A stretch of DNA of 64,000 nt from Leptospira gomenensis (GCF_004770155.1 NZ_RQFA01000066.1:124001-188000), one strand, 5' to 3'. Numbered from the stretch's first letter, positions 50,710 through 60,445 are shown. The notes: generated by a model from the sequence alone, not told the origin. Numbers and translations: made by a program.

Positions 50710-52401
50710 ATGACAAAAATAAAAGTTACCTGTTTAGCCGTTTTTTTATCCGGCATTTTATCCTGTTCCGACGGTAAAACACCGAACGATCGAACGAGTT
50801 TCGTCTCCGACATACTTTCCACGTTACGAGTGGAAAAACCAGAATCCTTAGTTCGTAGATTCTATTCCTCTAATTTAGAAAATTCTAAAATTATAGGTTT
50901 GGATCTTCCTGATCGAATTCCCGGAAAATACATCGTAGTTTTCGACGAGACGCTTCCGAACAACGAGTCCTTTGCAAGATCCGCTTCGATCGCAAACGAA
51001 TGGAAGGAAACCTACGACATCCAAGTGGAACATGTTTTCGAACACGTGTTAAACGGAATATCGATCCAGGCGAACGACGAACAAATTCAAACGATCGCAA
51101 AGGACGAAAGAGTCCGATATATCGAGGCGGACCAAATGCTCTTCCCTCACGAGGGAGAAAATCAGACCTTGATCAGTGCGGACCCGGCGGACTGGGGACT
51201 GGATTCGATCGACCAAAGAACGTTTAGCACCTTTAACGGCCAATATCATTACAGAACCAATTCAAGTCAGGTTCACGCGTATATCGTGGACTCGGGAATC
51301 AGAGCCACATTACTTCAGTTTGGCGGAAGGGTTTCCGGGGGAGCCAGCTTTGTCAGCGACGGAAGAGGAACCGACGATTGTTCCGGTCACGGAACCGGAG
51401 TCGCTTCCATCGTCGGGGCCAATCCGTTATTTACCGGAGCGGAAACGGTAGGAACCACTTTACCGAAACTTCATCCGGTTAGGATCTTCCCTTGCGAAGG
51501 TGGAGCGACAAGCAGCAATACCATCAAGGCTTTCGATTGGATTTTCGCGAATCACGTAAAACCCGCGGTTGCAAATTTGAGTTTCGGAAAAATGGGAAGC
51601 GGTACATCCGCGAAAAAATCGGCTCTTACAAAAATGATCAACGCGGGAATCACGGTCGTCGTCAGCGCCGGTAACGACGGATTAAACGGTTACGGAAGTA
51701 GTCCGTATTGTTCGGATTATTTCCCGGTGAACGTTCCCGGAGTAATCACCGTATCCTCGGTGGACGTAGACATCAACCGAGCTCCCGACGCCAACGTCGG
51801 AGATTGTATTCACGTTTTCGCACCGGGAGAATACGTTTCTGCGGCAACGATGATGGATGGAACCTTTCTCGCATCGGGCACCTCCTACGCGACTCCGTTC
51901 GTATCCGGAGTCGCCGCTATGTTCCTCGCCGAAAACCCGCAAGCAACTCCGGCTCAAACGAAAAAAAGAATCGTCGATACCGCTACAAGATTTGTCGTCG
52001 GAGGCGTCCCAACACTACATCATTCGAACAGATTCATTTATTCGCTGTTAGACGCTCCGGAAGGTTTGGTAAACTTCGGAACATACATGCCGCTCGGAAT
52101 CAACGTCATCAACGAACAATGTAGGGGCGCAAACACGGTCGAATGGACGAGACCTTTGTCCGGAGGAACTACATTCAGTTACGAAGTTGCAACATCACCA
52201 TACAAAGACTTTCACGCAAACGTTACCGTTCAGGGAATATACAACAGCGCTTCAACGAAAGTTACCGCAGGTGTCACCGTAACGATCGGACAACAAAAAT
52301 TCGTTCGAGTAAGGGCAAGACAACAAATCGCTCCATACGCAAATTGGAGTCACCCCATTTACTCGGAAACGGCTGCTACCTACTTCAACGGTTGTTTGTG
52401 A
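50710..52401 (+). CDS. Subtilisin-like serine protease (S8), lipoprotein
   Basis: 563 residues from the ATG 50710, seven bases after GAGAGG; an earlier in-frame ATG would add 17 residues before the signal. Signal MTKIKVTCLAVFLSGILSC, lipid anchor at Cys19. Residues about 70-145 are an inhibitor I9-like propeptide (GKYIVVFDETLPNNESFARS). Catalytic domain with Asp194 (VHAYIVDSGIRATLL), His227 (DDCSGHGTGVAS), Asn322 (SAGNDG) and Ser392 (LASGTSYATPFVSGVA). The triad is intact. A C-terminal domain of about 110 residues (MPLGINVINEQC...) is beta-rich. An extracytoplasmic protease, secreted or surface anchored; terminator at 52419. Confidence 0.92.
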   Translation: MTKIKVTCLAVFLSGILSCSDGKTPNDRTSFVSDILSTLRVEKPESLVRRFYSSNLENSKIIGLDLPDRIPGKYIVVFDETLPNNESFARSASIANEWKETYDIQVEHVFEHVLNGISIQANDEQIQTIAKDERVRYIEADQMLFPHEGENQTLISADPADWGLDSIDQRTFSTFNGQYHYRTNSSQVHAYIVDSGIRATLLQFGGRVSGGASFVSDGRGTDDCSGHGTGVASIVGANPLFTGAETVGTTLPKLHPVRIFPCEGGATSSNTIKAFDWIFANHVKPAVANLSFGKMGSGTSAKKSALTKMINAGITVVVSAGNDGLNGYGSSPYCSDYFPVNVPGVITVSSVDVDINRAPDANVGDCIHVFAPGEYVSAATMMDGTFLASGTSYATPFVSGVAAMFLAENPQATPAQTKKRIVDTATRFVVGGVPTLHHSNRFIYSLLDAPEGLVNFGTYMPLGINVINEQCRGANTVEWTRPLSGGTTFSYEVATSPYKDFHANVTVQGIYNSASTKVTAGVTVTIGQQKFVRVRARQQIAPYANWSHPIYSETAATYFNGCL

Positions 52402-52418
52402 AAAACGAGTGATACGAC

Positions 52419-52442
52419 AAAACGGGACACAAGTCCCGTTTT
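52419..52442. terminator. Perfect bidirectional terminator hairpin
   Basis: AAAACGGGAC (52419-52428) and GTCCCGTTTT (52433-52442), 10-base arms with an ACAA loop. A-run/T-run symmetry lets it serve both the protease gene and the convergent lipoprotein gene at 52471. Confidence 0.85.
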
Positions 52443-52470
52443 GGGGAAAACCTTTCAGGCAAACGGCGGA

Positions 52471-52899
52471 TTATTTGGAGGAAGGGACGGATAACGTTTC
52501 CAGAAAGGTGTTGTATTCCACACATTCCGGAATTTGATACGTGACGATGGAACCGCAGTCGGCACGCTCCACACTTTTGATACAAAGTTCCGCGTCCAAA
52601 ACGAGGCGGTCGCTGAGTTTTTTGAGAACGATCGGTTCCGATTTATCGTAATCGTAATTGAAATCGCTATAACACTGAGCGTTATCCGGATACGTCAGAG
52701 CGGCTTCCTTTCGCAATTTGCCTTCCAAAGAAGCGAGATACGGTTCCTTACAACGATTCATCTGAGAACAATACGCATCCGCCACCTTTTTATAAACTTC
52801 CGAAGATACGGATTGGGTGGCGGCCCCGTTTTTGCCACAGGAAACCGTAAAAAAGGCAGCGTTTAAAAGCAATGAAAGTTTCGGCAAAATACCGCGCAT
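52471..52899 (-). CDS. Cys-rich lipoprotein
   Basis: 142 residues. Signal MRGILPKLSLLLNAAFFTVSC, lipobox TVSC. The mature chain has six Cys after the lipid anchor (AYCSQMNRCKE, NAQCYSD, AELCIKSVERADCGSI and PECVEY), probably three disulphides. No family known to me. Convergent with the protease gene and shares its terminator hairpin. Confidence 0.72.
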   Translation of the reverse strand: MRGILPKLSLLLNAAFFTVSCGKNGAATQSVSSEVYKKVADAYCSQMNRCKEPYLASLEGKLRKEAALTYPDNAQCYSDFNYDYDKSEPIVLKKLSDRLVLDAELCIKSVERADCGSIVTYQIPECVEYNTFLETLSVPSSK

Positions 52900-52990
52900 A
52901 ACGAAAGGATAAAGAGGAAAGTCTCTTTGGCAAGTTTTTTCCTAAAATGATCCGGGAATCGGACCGACCTTTTTTGCCTGACGCGCACGT

Positions 52991-53953
52991 TTACGAATTC
53001 GGATCGATCGAAAACAAACGGGCGCTGTTTTCCAAAAAAACTTTCCGTTTGATTTCGTCGCTCAACGCTGAATTCAACAGATTACAAATCGGATGACTGA
53101 GCGCATACGGAATACTGGGAAAATCGGAACCGAAATGAACCCGGTCCGGGAATCTTTCGATCACTTCCAGATACGGATCGGTGTCCGTTCCCGTCGCGAG
53201 AAAATCCACGAAGACCATCGTCGTATCCAAACGCAGTTCCGGAAAAATCGAAAGCAATTCCGCGTATTCCCAAACCTCCGAAGTTCCCATATGCGCCACG
53301 ATAACCTTCAGTGTCGGATAACGTTCAATGAAGGTTCTGAAATAACGGATATTCGTATAAGGCCCGGGCAAAGGTGCGTCTCCCGAATGGATCACGAGCG
53401 GGATCGATTTCTTTTCCAGATAGGAAAACGTGGAGGAAAGTTCTTTCCGCGTCAAATCCAGGCGACCCACCTCACAATGAAGTTTAAATCCGCGGAATCC
53501 GTAATCTTCCACCGCGCGTCTTACGTATTCAAGGCAACCTTCTTCCGGAAAAAACGTGCCGAATAAAATCGCGTTCTTCGTGTTTGCGTGTGTTTCGAAC
53601 GTCCAACGGTTGAGACCCTCGGCCATCTTCTCCTTATGAGCGTAGTTGAGCGTGGTAAAATGACGGATTCCGTTTTTGCGAAGCGATTCCAATCTCGCGG
53701 TTTCGTTTTCCCGATACGCGATCTCCCAGTGAACTCCGTCGAACCATTTCCAAATCCGTTTCATCACGTATTCCGGAAAAAAATGCGTATGAACGTCTAT
53801 GATAAACGGAAGTCCGTATTTTTGAAGAAGCGGCAGATGTTCCGGCGCATCGTCGTCCCGAAGCGGAGGCATTCGATCGGGATGTTTCCAAGGGAACGGG
53901 GATTTTTCCGGACTCCTACCGGAAGAGGAAAGATAATGGCAACAAGGAAGCAT
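52991..53953 (-). CDS. Amidohydrolase-family protein
   Basis: 320 residues from ATG 53953; an ATG 27 codons downstream is also possible, and no ribosome site decides. The metal-binding N-terminal motif is IIDVHTHFFPEYVMKRIWKW (HxH). Later blocks: FRGFKLHCEVGRLDL, IPLVIHSGDAPLPGPYTNIR (His), LKVIVAHMGTSEVWEYAEL and VHFGSDFPSIPYALSHPICN (Asp). This is the amidohydrolase 2/ACMSD-like TIM barrel that hydrolyses or decarboxylates with a Zn ion. Substrate unknown. Alone. Confidence 0.82.
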   Translation of the reverse strand: MLPCCHYLSSSGRSPEKSPFPWKHPDRMPPLRDDDAPEHLPLLQKYGLPFIIDVHTHFFPEYVMKRIWKWFDGVHWEIAYRENETARLESLRKNGIRHFTTLNYAHKEKMAEGLNRWTFETHANTKNAILFGTFFPEEGCLEYVRRAVEDYGFRGFKLHCEVGRLDLTRKELSSTFSYLEKKSIPLVIHSGDAPLPGPYTNIRYFRTFIERYPTLKVIVAHMGTSEVWEYAELLSIFPELRLDTTMVFVDFLATGTDTDPYLEVIERFPDRVHFGSDFPSIPYALSHPICNLLNSALSDEIKRKVFLENSARLFSIDPNS

Positions 53954-54056
53954 GGTGGAAAACGTAACGTTCAAGGAACGGGAGTCAACCCATTGTCTTT
54001 TTTTCTTGACCCTCTCGGAAGAAAGGAGAGGCTACTTGAAATTTTCAGAGGTAGTT

Positions 54057-54320
54057 ATGAATCCCATCTTCCAGGCGTTAAAAATCGGAACCGTATTTTT
54101 TTGGATTATAGTGGTCGCAAATCTTGCCGGCGCGGTTTCCCTCGGTGAACCGGTCGATTATCTTCTGCGATTGGTGGGAATCGGAACGCTCACGGTGCAT
54201 CTTTTCGAGATCGCCTATTTCTGGTCGGTCTTAAAACACAAGTCCGCTCGCCCGTATCTCGATTCGCTTCAGATTTTCGTGTTCGGGGTCTTTCATCTGA
54301 TTCCGTTAAAGAATCGTTAG
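54057..54320 (+). CDS. DUF1145 small membrane protein
   Basis: 87 residues. Two or three hydrophobic helices: NPIFQALKIGTVFFWIIVVA, VDYLLRLVGIGTLTVHLFEI and LQIFVFGVFHLIPL. The pattern LKxGxxFFWxxVxxNLxG and HLxE fits DUF1145 (YhhL-like). Function unknown. The start is the ATG at 54057 preceded by AGAGG; an open extension upstream lacks this. Ends 15 bases from the convergent membrane protein gene. Confidence 0.75.
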   Translation: MNPIFQALKIGTVFFWIIVVANLAGAVSLGEPVDYLLRLVGIGTLTVHLFEIAYFWSVLKHKSARPYLDSLQIFVFGVFHLIPLKNR

Positions 54321-54335
54321 GCGGCACTTCGTTTA

Positions 54336-56003
54336 TTATTTTAAAGTCGTGCTTTTCTTTTTTTCTCCGTTCGTTTTGGGGTTTAGGACGTAACGCTCCA
54401 AAACGAATCCTTCCACGATTTTTTTCTCCTCCAACGAATATCGACCGGACCGAATCGGATATTTCGTATCGATCCATTCCTCGTAAAAATCCTGGGGAGC
54501 GTTGATGTCTTTCGGCGGAGTCGTTCCGAAATAAAAAACCTGAATTCCCGGAACTTGTTTTTCGGCGAGGACGGCCTCCAATTCCTTCCAAACGGTTTCG
54601 TCCTTTGCCACGAAATGAGGTTTGTCCAAATAAGAAGTGGAAACCAAAAACATATCGAACAGACTTTTGTGAACGACGGGATACTCCGGATAAGAAGCCC
54701 ATTCTTTTTGAAGGAGGTCGTGATGTTTTTTTACGAAATCAACGACTTGCAGATTTTTCCTCGTGTGATACAAGGAAAAGAAAATCTGCAATATACATAA
54801 AATATAAAGTAGATACGGAATCGGCTTTTTCGTTTCCGGCACGATCGAACGTAGAATCGCTCCGGCGAGTAGAATCAGGCAATAATAAGTGATTTCCGTA
54901 AACCGTAAACCCGCGTATAAACCTCCGGGATTGTACGGACTAAAGGCCTGAACGAAAGCCATACCCGAAATAGCCGTAAAAAGAAGCAGGAAATACATTG
55001 CGGTCGTTTCCCTTTTTTTCCAGATAGGAAACGCGAAAACCGCGGCCAACATGGGAATACAATATTCCAACAGACCGACTTGTATCGAAGAACCCCAAAA
55101 ATAACCCTTGAGAAGTTCCAGCTTAACCGACCAATTTAACTTTAGAAAATCAGAATATGATAATTTACTTCTGATTCCCAAAATCGCGCCGAATTCGATA
55201 TAATTCGAAAACGAAAACACGAAACCACCGACCAAAAATCCGATCACGAGAAATCTGAATTTCTTCAAAAGAACCGGAAAGGAACGTTTCGAAAAAACCA
55301 GAGTTCCGATTCCGAGAGAGGAATAATAGAACACACTTTCCGAACGCAAAAAAACCGCCAAAGAACCTACGATTCCGCAGAATAACGAGACCCAGACGAC
55401 TTCGTCCGTTTTTTCACCCAGTAGGTTCAGGGTTCGATCCAGAAAAAAAAGAAAACACACGTTCGAGATTACGGTTTCCGAATATTCGAAACCGGAATTT
55501 TGAGGATAACCCGTAAGCGCCAAAATAAAAACGACGATTCCCAAGTTCTTGGATAAACCCAGACTTGTGGTCGCGATTCGATACGTCAAAAAGGCGGCCA
55601 AAAAATAAAAAAGCAGAATCGCCGAATTGAGAAAACGATATCCCGTCCAACGATACAAAGGCGCGAACATCTGCGAAAAAAAAGAAGGATATTGAAAGCG
55701 GCACGTGTTTTCGGAACGGGTTTCCTCCGTGTATACCACCCAAGGATAATGAAACGGAAAATAACGAAACTCCGGATCGAATTCGCGTCCCGCATAATAA
55801 CAACGATGATCCGAAAGACCGTTTGCTGCGTACTGCGCCGTCTGATACGTTTTGATCTGAGCGTCGGTTTGAATGAGAGGTGCGACACCTCCGTCCCAGC
55901 GTGCGCGTTTCCAAACGAACAAGAGAACGAGCGACACGGCGAGCACACGGAGCAGAATCGAAACTGACTTTTGAAAGGTCGGATTTTGGAACAATTTCTG
56001 CAT
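54336..56003 (-). CDS. Polytopic membrane protein, probable glycosyltransferase
   Basis: 555 residues. About 11-12 membrane helices. The first periplasmic loop has the acidic motif DAQIKTYQTAQYAANG, later HYPWVVYTEETRSENTCRFQ. The layout (short N-terminus, loop with acidic residues after TM1, many helices, C-terminal soluble part with YFGTTPPKDINAP) resembles lipid-linked sugar glycosyltransferases of the GT-C class in Leptospira; a match to the putative LA_3751/LA_3752 family is from memory. Lies upstream of nothing on its strand but 108 bases downstream of the GT2 gene, so they may be cotranscribed. Confidence 0.68.
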   Translation of the reverse strand: MQKLFQNPTFQKSVSILLRVLAVSLVLLFVWKRARWDGGVAPLIQTDAQIKTYQTAQYAANGLSDHRCYYAGREFDPEFRYFPFHYPWVVYTEETRSENTCRFQYPSFFSQMFAPLYRWTGYRFLNSAILLFYFLAAFLTYRIATTSLGLSKNLGIVVFILALTGYPQNSGFEYSETVISNVCFLFFLDRTLNLLGEKTDEVVWVSLFCGIVGSLAVFLRSESVFYYSSLGIGTLVFSKRSFPVLLKKFRFLVIGFLVGGFVFSFSNYIEFGAILGIRSKLSYSDFLKLNWSVKLELLKGYFWGSSIQVGLLEYCIPMLAAVFAFPIWKKRETTAMYFLLLFTAISGMAFVQAFSPYNPGGLYAGLRFTEITYYCLILLAGAILRSIVPETKKPIPYLLYILCILQIFFSLYHTRKNLQVVDFVKKHHDLLQKEWASYPEYPVVHKSLFDMFLVSTSYLDKPHFVAKDETVWKELEAVLAEKQVPGIQVFYFGTTPPKDINAPQDFYEEWIDTKYPIRSGRYSLEEKKIVEGFVLERYVLNPKTNGEKKKSTTLK

Positions 56004-56111
56004 AAAGGTTTTTATCCGGTTCTTCGTTATACGACGATTAGGCGGTTGTTTGACTCCGATTCGAAAATTTCTTCCCGGTCCAAACTTTCGTTTTTTCCGA
56101 ATCGGCGACGA

Positions 56112-56921
56112 TCAAAGCCAGTGACCGCCTTTCGGAACGTATTTCGGGGAAAGCCCCTTTTTAAAAAAAGCCTTTTTGGATTGTATCAGATTGTAATATA
56201 CGATGTGGCGTAACGCGGCCACCCCGTCCTTCCAAGTGATCTTTTTTCCTTCTAGATAATTTCTCGGATAATACGAAATCGGAAATTCCTGCACACGGAT
56301 TTTCAGCCTGGCGATCTTGGCGGTGACCTCGGGTTCGAATCCGAACCGTTTCGATTCCAGGTTTACGTTCTGAATGATCTCGGTCCGAAAGGCCTTGTAA
56401 CAGGTTTCCATATCGGTAAGATATAGACCGCTTAGAAAATTGGAAACGACCGTAAGGAAACGATTGATGAGATAATGAAACGTACGATGAACCTGTCTTC
56501 CGTCCTTCTTAAAACGCGAACCGAACACGACGTCCGCTTTTCCGGAAATCAAAGGTTGAAGCAACATGGGAATTTCTTCCATATCGTATTCGAAATCCGC
56601 GTCTTGAACGATCAAAAAATTTCCAGTCGCAGCCTCGATTCCCCATTGTAAGGCCGCCCCCTTTCCCTGATTTTTTTCCTGAAGAAGAATTTGATGTTCG
56701 GATCGAAAACGAAACGATTGTAGGATGGAACGCGAATCGTCCTTGGAACAATCGTCGATAAAAATCAACTCCTTTGCGGTGGGCAACGCCAGAGCGTCGA
56801 TCCGCTCCAGAAATTCCTCCAGATGACCGGACTCGTTGTAGATCGGTATGACAAGGGAAGTTTTATTCGCCGCGTTTTTCGAGACGAGTGGGGAGGATTT
56901 TTTTTTCTTAGCTAAGGCCAT
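56112..56921 (-). CDS. Family 2 glycosyltransferase (dolichyl-phosphate hexosyltransferase-like)
   Basis: 269 residues. GT-A fold with SLVIPIYNESGHLEEFLERI, LIFIDDCSKDDSRSILQSF, NQGKGAALQWGIEAATGNFL and the metal-binding IVQDADFEYDMEEIPMLL (DAD). DVVFGSRFKKDG and the acceptor block METCYKAFRTEIIQNVNLES match the dolichyl-phosphate/undecaprenyl-phosphate hexose transferases. It would make a polyprenyl-phosphate sugar in the cytoplasm for use by a membrane GT-C enzyme such as that of the next gene. Confidence 0.86.
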   Translation of the reverse strand: MALAKKKKSSPLVSKNAANKTSLVIPIYNESGHLEEFLERIDALALPTAKELIFIDDCSKDDSRSILQSFRFRSEHQILLQEKNQGKGAALQWGIEAATGNFLIVQDADFEYDMEEIPMLLQPLISGKADVVFGSRFKKDGRQVHRTFHYLINRFLTVVSNFLSGLYLTDMETCYKAFRTEIIQNVNLESKRFGFEPEVTAKIARLKIRVQEFPISYYPRNYLEGKKITWKDGVAALRHIVYYNLIQSKKAFFKKGLSPKYVPKGGHWL

Positions 56922-57276
56922 TCCCTATACAATTCTTACATAGATTTGAAATCGTCAACGGTTTAACGTCGTCGGAAAACCCGCATCCGCGTCGATTCGA
57001 GCGAATACCGATCCTATCTAAGAACGAGAAATCCGGTTTCCGACAGAAAAGAATGGCGAATCCTGCCGTTCCAGGACGTAGCGAAAAACGCGAACGAGTT
57101 CGCCGCAACGCCGAACCCGCAGCCTCCTAACGAAACGGGAACGCGGACTCCTTCGGGAAAACACGGAGGATATTTCCGCCAAAGAAGTATTCTACGACGA
57201 CTGAAACCGTAAAAAAAAGGATCCGAGACTCGATCTCCGAAACCCGATCCTACATCGAAGAAGCGTGATCTTTCGT
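56922..57276. other. Intergenic region
   Basis: 355 bases. Holds the promoter of the GT2 gene on the minus strand. I see no gene or structured element; GGATCCGAGACTCGATCTCCGA-type half repeats near 57225 are weak. Confidence 0.35.
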
Positions 57277-58188
57277 CTAACGCGGTAATCGATTTAGAAT
57301 ATCAGAATATTCTTGAGCCATTCCGAGTACGACGTCCTTTGCGGGAATCAAACCCTCGATCTGGGCGACACCGTGTCCCGCGGACCATATGTCCCTCCAA
57401 CGTTTGTATTCTTGGTCCAGATTCTGCGACTCTCCGCTGTGCGAGAGATCGCCCGCTTTCTCCACGGATTTTTTCAACCAGTTTGCGGGAATACCCGAAA
57501 TTTTCTCGGTATAAACGATCTCTTCCGGTCCGGATTCGATGAGCATCTGTTTGTAGGCTTCGGAGGCCATCGCTTCTGGTGTGGCGATCAAACGTGTTCC
57601 CACGTAAACCGCGTCCGCACCCAAAGCGAGCGCAGCGGCCATCTGTGCTCCTCCTGAGATCGCTCCCGCTGCGATTAGAGGAAGACCGACTTCTTTTTTG
57701 AGATACGGAAATAAACTGAACGGGGACGTATTTCCGGCGTGTCCTCCCGCTCCCTGCGCCACAGCGATAAGAGCGTCCGCACCCGCCTTGGCGACGATGT
57801 TGGCGTGTTTTAGCGTGGTCACGTCGCAGAAAACTTTCGCGCCTACACTTTTCGCTTCGCTGACGACCGTCCTAGGACTTCCCAAACTCGTGATCAAAAG
57901 TTCCACCTTAGCATCCAAAACTACTTCGAGTTGTTTGGACCAATTGGGATTGTGCGCTTTGTGGAGGATAAGATTTACCCCGATGGGTTTTTTCGTTTTA
58001 GAACGGATTTCCTGAAGACCTTCTTTGAGTTGTTCCGGAGAACGATAGTTGAGAGAAGGAAAACAACCGATTCCCCCCGCTTCGGAAACGGCTACTACCA
58101 AATCCGGATACGAGACCAAAAACATGGGCGCTCCGATGATCGGCAGATCGATTCCGAGGAGTTCGGTGATACGAGTGTTCAATTTCAT
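57277..58188 (-). CDS. Nitronate monooxygenase (2-nitropropane dioxygenase-like)
   Basis: 303 residues from ATG 58188 (MKLNTRITELLGIDLPIIGA); an open extension upstream would run into the divergent gene. FMN-binding TIM barrel: IIGAPMFLVSYPDLVVAVSE, GGIGCFPSLNYRSPEQLKEG, GVNLILHKAHN, VTTLKHANIVAKAGADALIA, QGAGGHAGNTSP (active-site His) and AAGAISGGAQMAAALALGAD with VYVGTRLIAT. Oxidises nitronates or related alpha-carbon compounds with O2. Divergent from the ABM gene 82 bases away. Confidence 0.88.
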   Translation of the reverse strand: MKLNTRITELLGIDLPIIGAPMFLVSYPDLVVAVSEAGGIGCFPSLNYRSPEQLKEGLQEIRSKTKKPIGVNLILHKAHNPNWSKQLEVVLDAKVELLITSLGSPRTVVSEAKSVGAKVFCDVTTLKHANIVAKAGADALIAVAQGAGGHAGNTSPFSLFPYLKKEVGLPLIAAGAISGGAQMAAALALGADAVYVGTRLIATPEAMASEAYKQMLIESGPEEIVYTEKISGIPANWLKKSVEKAGDLSHSGESQNLDQEYKRWRDIWSAGHGVAQIEGLIPAKDVVLGMAQEYSDILNRLPR

Positions 58189-58270
58189 TCTGGGAATTCT
58201 TCGTACTCGACGCTTTAAAGCAAGGAGGATTTTTCTTCCCAAACCGAAAGCGTTCGGAAATTCTGAACGT

Positions 58271-58576
58271 ATGATCGTAATCGTATCCTCGTATAAGGTT
58301 CTGGAAGAAAAGATAGAACAGTTCAAACAAGTGAGTGCGGAAATGGCGAAGGAATCCGTCGAAACCGAAGAAGGCGTTCTAAAACTCGACGTTTTACAAG
58401 CCGACGGAGATCCGGCGCGTTTTTTATTTATAGAAGCCTACCGAAACGAGGCGGCCCGTAAAAAACATTTGGAAACTCCTCAATTCGTTTCTTGGAGAAG
58501 AGCCGTGCCGGAATGGTTCAGCCAAGGAAGCACTTCCATCCAATATCTTCCGATCCAAACCGATCTTCAGAAATAA
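58271..58576 (+). CDS. ABM domain protein (antibiotic biosynthesis monooxygenase-like)
   Basis: 101 residues: MIVIVSSYKVLEEKIEQFKQ, VLKLDVLQADGDPARFLFIE, YRNEAARKKHLETPQFVSWR and the C-terminal STSIQYLPIQ. The ferredoxin-like fold with YRNEAAxxxH is typical of the ABM superfamily, which includes quinol monooxygenases and haem-degrading enzymes. Dimeric, cytoplasmic. Divergent from the nitronate monooxygenase; both share an 82-base promoter region and may be coregulated. Confidence 0.85.
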   Translation: MIVIVSSYKVLEEKIEQFKQVSAEMAKESVETEEGVLKLDVLQADGDPARFLFIEAYRNEAARKKHLETPQFVSWRRAVPEWFSQGSTSIQYLPIQTDLQK

Positions 58577-58588
58577 GTTTTTTCGAAT

Positions 58589-59836
58589 TCAACCCGCGAG
58601 AAAATACGTGGACACGATCCCCTTTCCTTTGATGTCCACTTCCCCTCTTCGTTCCAATCGAAACAGATCGGAGGAAGCCTTGTGGAATTCCTCGGTAACG
58701 TGTATCTTTCCCGGAAGTCCGTGCGATTCCATCCGCGAAGCGAGATTGACCGCGTCTCCCCAAAGATCGTAGATGAATTTTTTCCTTCCGATCACTCCCG
58801 CCACGACCGGTCCCGAATGAATGCCGATCCGTATATTCAAATTTTCGCGGATCAATTCCTCGTTCGTGTTCACTTCGCGGATGATGTCCAAGGCAAGGTT
58901 GCCGATTCTGGCCGCGTGATCTTCGCACGCGATCGGAATTCCCGCAGCGGCCATATACGCGTCTCCGATGGTTTTGATCTTTTCCACACCTCGTTTCTCC
59001 GCGAGTTCGTCCAAACGGGAGAAAAAACGGTCGAGCAGACCGGCTAGTTCGTCCGGAGATTTACGGGCGGCGAGCAGAGTGAATCCTACGATGTCGGCGA
59101 ACAGGATCGAACATTCGGAGAAATATTCCGAGATCTGCGAACTTTCGTTTTTGAGGCGATCCGCGATGACGTCCGGAAGAATGTTTCTGAGCAGAAGATC
59201 CGACTTTTCCTTTTCGCGTTCCAGATCCTTGGTCTGCTCCTCGATCGTTTTAGCCTGAAGAAACAACTTACGAGTCGTCAGCTCGAGAGTATAACCCGCG
59301 ATGACCGCGAAAAATTCGGAAAACCATATTAGAAAACTGTAAATCATTTTCTCCTGAGAACCTAAAAGGGGATCGTTTAAAAGAAGAAATTGATACGCCG
59401 CGAGATACGAGGAAGTGCACAAAAACGCAGGAAGCGTGCGGATCCTCAAAACCAAAAACGCGTAATAAGCTACGATGATCAAAACGGTAAGTAGAATCGC
59501 GTGTTGACTCCGGATAAAAACGAAACCAACGAACACCGCGACCGCCCCCCCCATCAGATTCGAAAAAACGGAGAACGGAACCATCCATCTGCGAAAACGA
59601 GGGAACGTGCTCGTAAAAAGCGCCGTTCCGAAAAGACCGCTTCCGGCCATAATCCAGAGAACTCTCTGATCCCGGATCAGGAGTACGTCGTAAAACAAAA
59701 CGAACACCGCGACGTAACCGATCATCGCGGAGATCGCGCCGATCCGAACGAACGTGGCAATATGATTCCGAAGAAAAAATCTGAACTCGGCTTCGAGTTT
59801 CGGATCCAAAAAACGGAGGATATAACTCTGGAACAT
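58589..59836 (-). CDS. Membrane-bound class III adenylate/guanylate cyclase
   Basis: 415 residues if the start is ATG 59836 ([10 protein letters not shown]); a longer frame to 59953 would overlap the Rrf2 operator and start codon, and is less likely. Six membrane helices (about 30-200), a short coiled coil ([20 protein letters not shown]) and then the catalytic domain: [20 protein letters not shown] (metal Asp), [19 protein letters not shown] with a second metal Asp, [19 protein letters not shown] and [16 protein letters not shown] (N and R of the transition-state pair). Substrate ATP or GTP not decided by sequence. Makes cAMP or cGMP in response to a membrane signal. Confidence 0.85.
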   Translation of the reverse strand: MFQSYILRFLDPKLEAEFRFFLRNHIATFVRIGAISAMIGYVAVFVLFYDVLLIRDQRVLWIMAGSGLFGTALFTSTFPRFRRWMVPFSVFSNLMGGAVAVFVGFVFIRSQHAILLTVLIIVAYYAFLVLRIRTLPAFLCTSSYLAAYQFLLLNDPLLGSQEKMIYSFLIWFSEFFAVIAGYTLELTTRKLFLQAKTIEEQTKDLEREKEKSDLLLRNILPDVIADRLKNESSQISEYFSECSILFADIVGFTLLAARKSPDELAGLLDRFFSRLDELAEKRGVEKIKTIGDAYMAAAGIPIACEDHAARIGNLALDIIREVNTNEELIRENLNIRIGIHSGPVVAGVIGRKKFIYDLWGDAVNLASRMESHGLPGKIHVTEEFHKASSDLFRLERRGEVDIKGKGIVSTYFLAG

Positions 59837-59895
59837 GGAGCGCAATCTTCCCCAAAGTAGAAACGGTTGCAAGCCGCTTTTCTCCCCTCTTTGAC

Positions 59896-59952
59896 TTGAC
59901 AAGGATTCTAGAGTGTCATATTCTGTAACCGGAAGTTTTACAGAATATGACA
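59896..59952 (+). promoter_or_regulatory. Rrf2 promoter and operator, perfect 15-bp inverted repeat
   Basis: TTGACA (59896-59901), 17 bases, TATTCT (59919-59924). The left arm TGTCATATTCTGTAA (59914-59928) and right arm TTACAGAATATGACA (59938-59952) are perfect inverted repeats with a nine-base spacer. They cover the -10 and the start codon at 59947. The size and AT-rich form fit an Rrf2 dimer site, so autorepression is likely. Confidence 0.75.
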
Positions 59953-60366
59953 AGTCGGTTCACAGTCGCGATCCACATTCTTTCCCTGCTTTCGTTGAGC
60001 GAAGGAAAGACGAGGACCTCGGAGGAATTGGCCGAAAGTGTCAACACCAACCCTGTGGTCATCCGTAAGATCCTGTCTCTTTTGAAAAACAAAGGAATCG
60101 TCCGCAATCAGATGGGACCTAACGGCGGTTATATTCTCGCCAAACCATCGGGAGAAATCACTCTCCGGGAGATATACGAGGCCATCGACGAAAAGATCTT
60201 TCAGATGCATTCCAAAACTCCCAACAAAAAGTGCATCTGCGGCCATTCCATCCAACCCATACTCACCAAAGTCTACGAAAAAGCGGAACGGGTGTTGGAG
60301 GACGAACTCGGCTCCACCAATCTGGATTCGATCACCAAAGAAATCCTCACCTTCCCCAAACGCTGA
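59947..60366 (+). CDS. Rrf2-family transcriptional regulator
   Basis: 139 residues. Winged helix at the N-terminus: [60 protein letters not shown]. The effector region has only the Cys pair CICGH (about residue 97-99) with one further His, unlike the three-Cys cluster of IscR/NsrR, so the ligand may not be an Fe-S cluster or may use few Cys. It should bind the palindrome over its own start and may act on htrA downstream, which starts 80 bases after its stop. Confidence 0.87.
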   Translation: MTSRFTVAIHILSLLSLSEGKTRTSEELAESVNTNPVVIRKILSLLKNKGIVRNQMGPNGGYILAKPSGEITLREIYEAIDEKIFQMHSKTPNKKCICGHSIQPILTKVYEKAERVLEDELGSTNLDSITKEILTFPKR

Positions 60367-60445
60367 CATTTCTTTTTTATTTTGTAACTTTTTTGAATAC
60401 AAATCAAGAAGTCCGGGTCTAAACCTTAACCGGAGGTTTACTTTT

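Noticed and set aside
58049..58270. Longer start for the ABM protein
   Set aside because: Would run through the divergent promoter and into the nitronate monooxygenase gene; the ATG at 58271 matches the usual family start.
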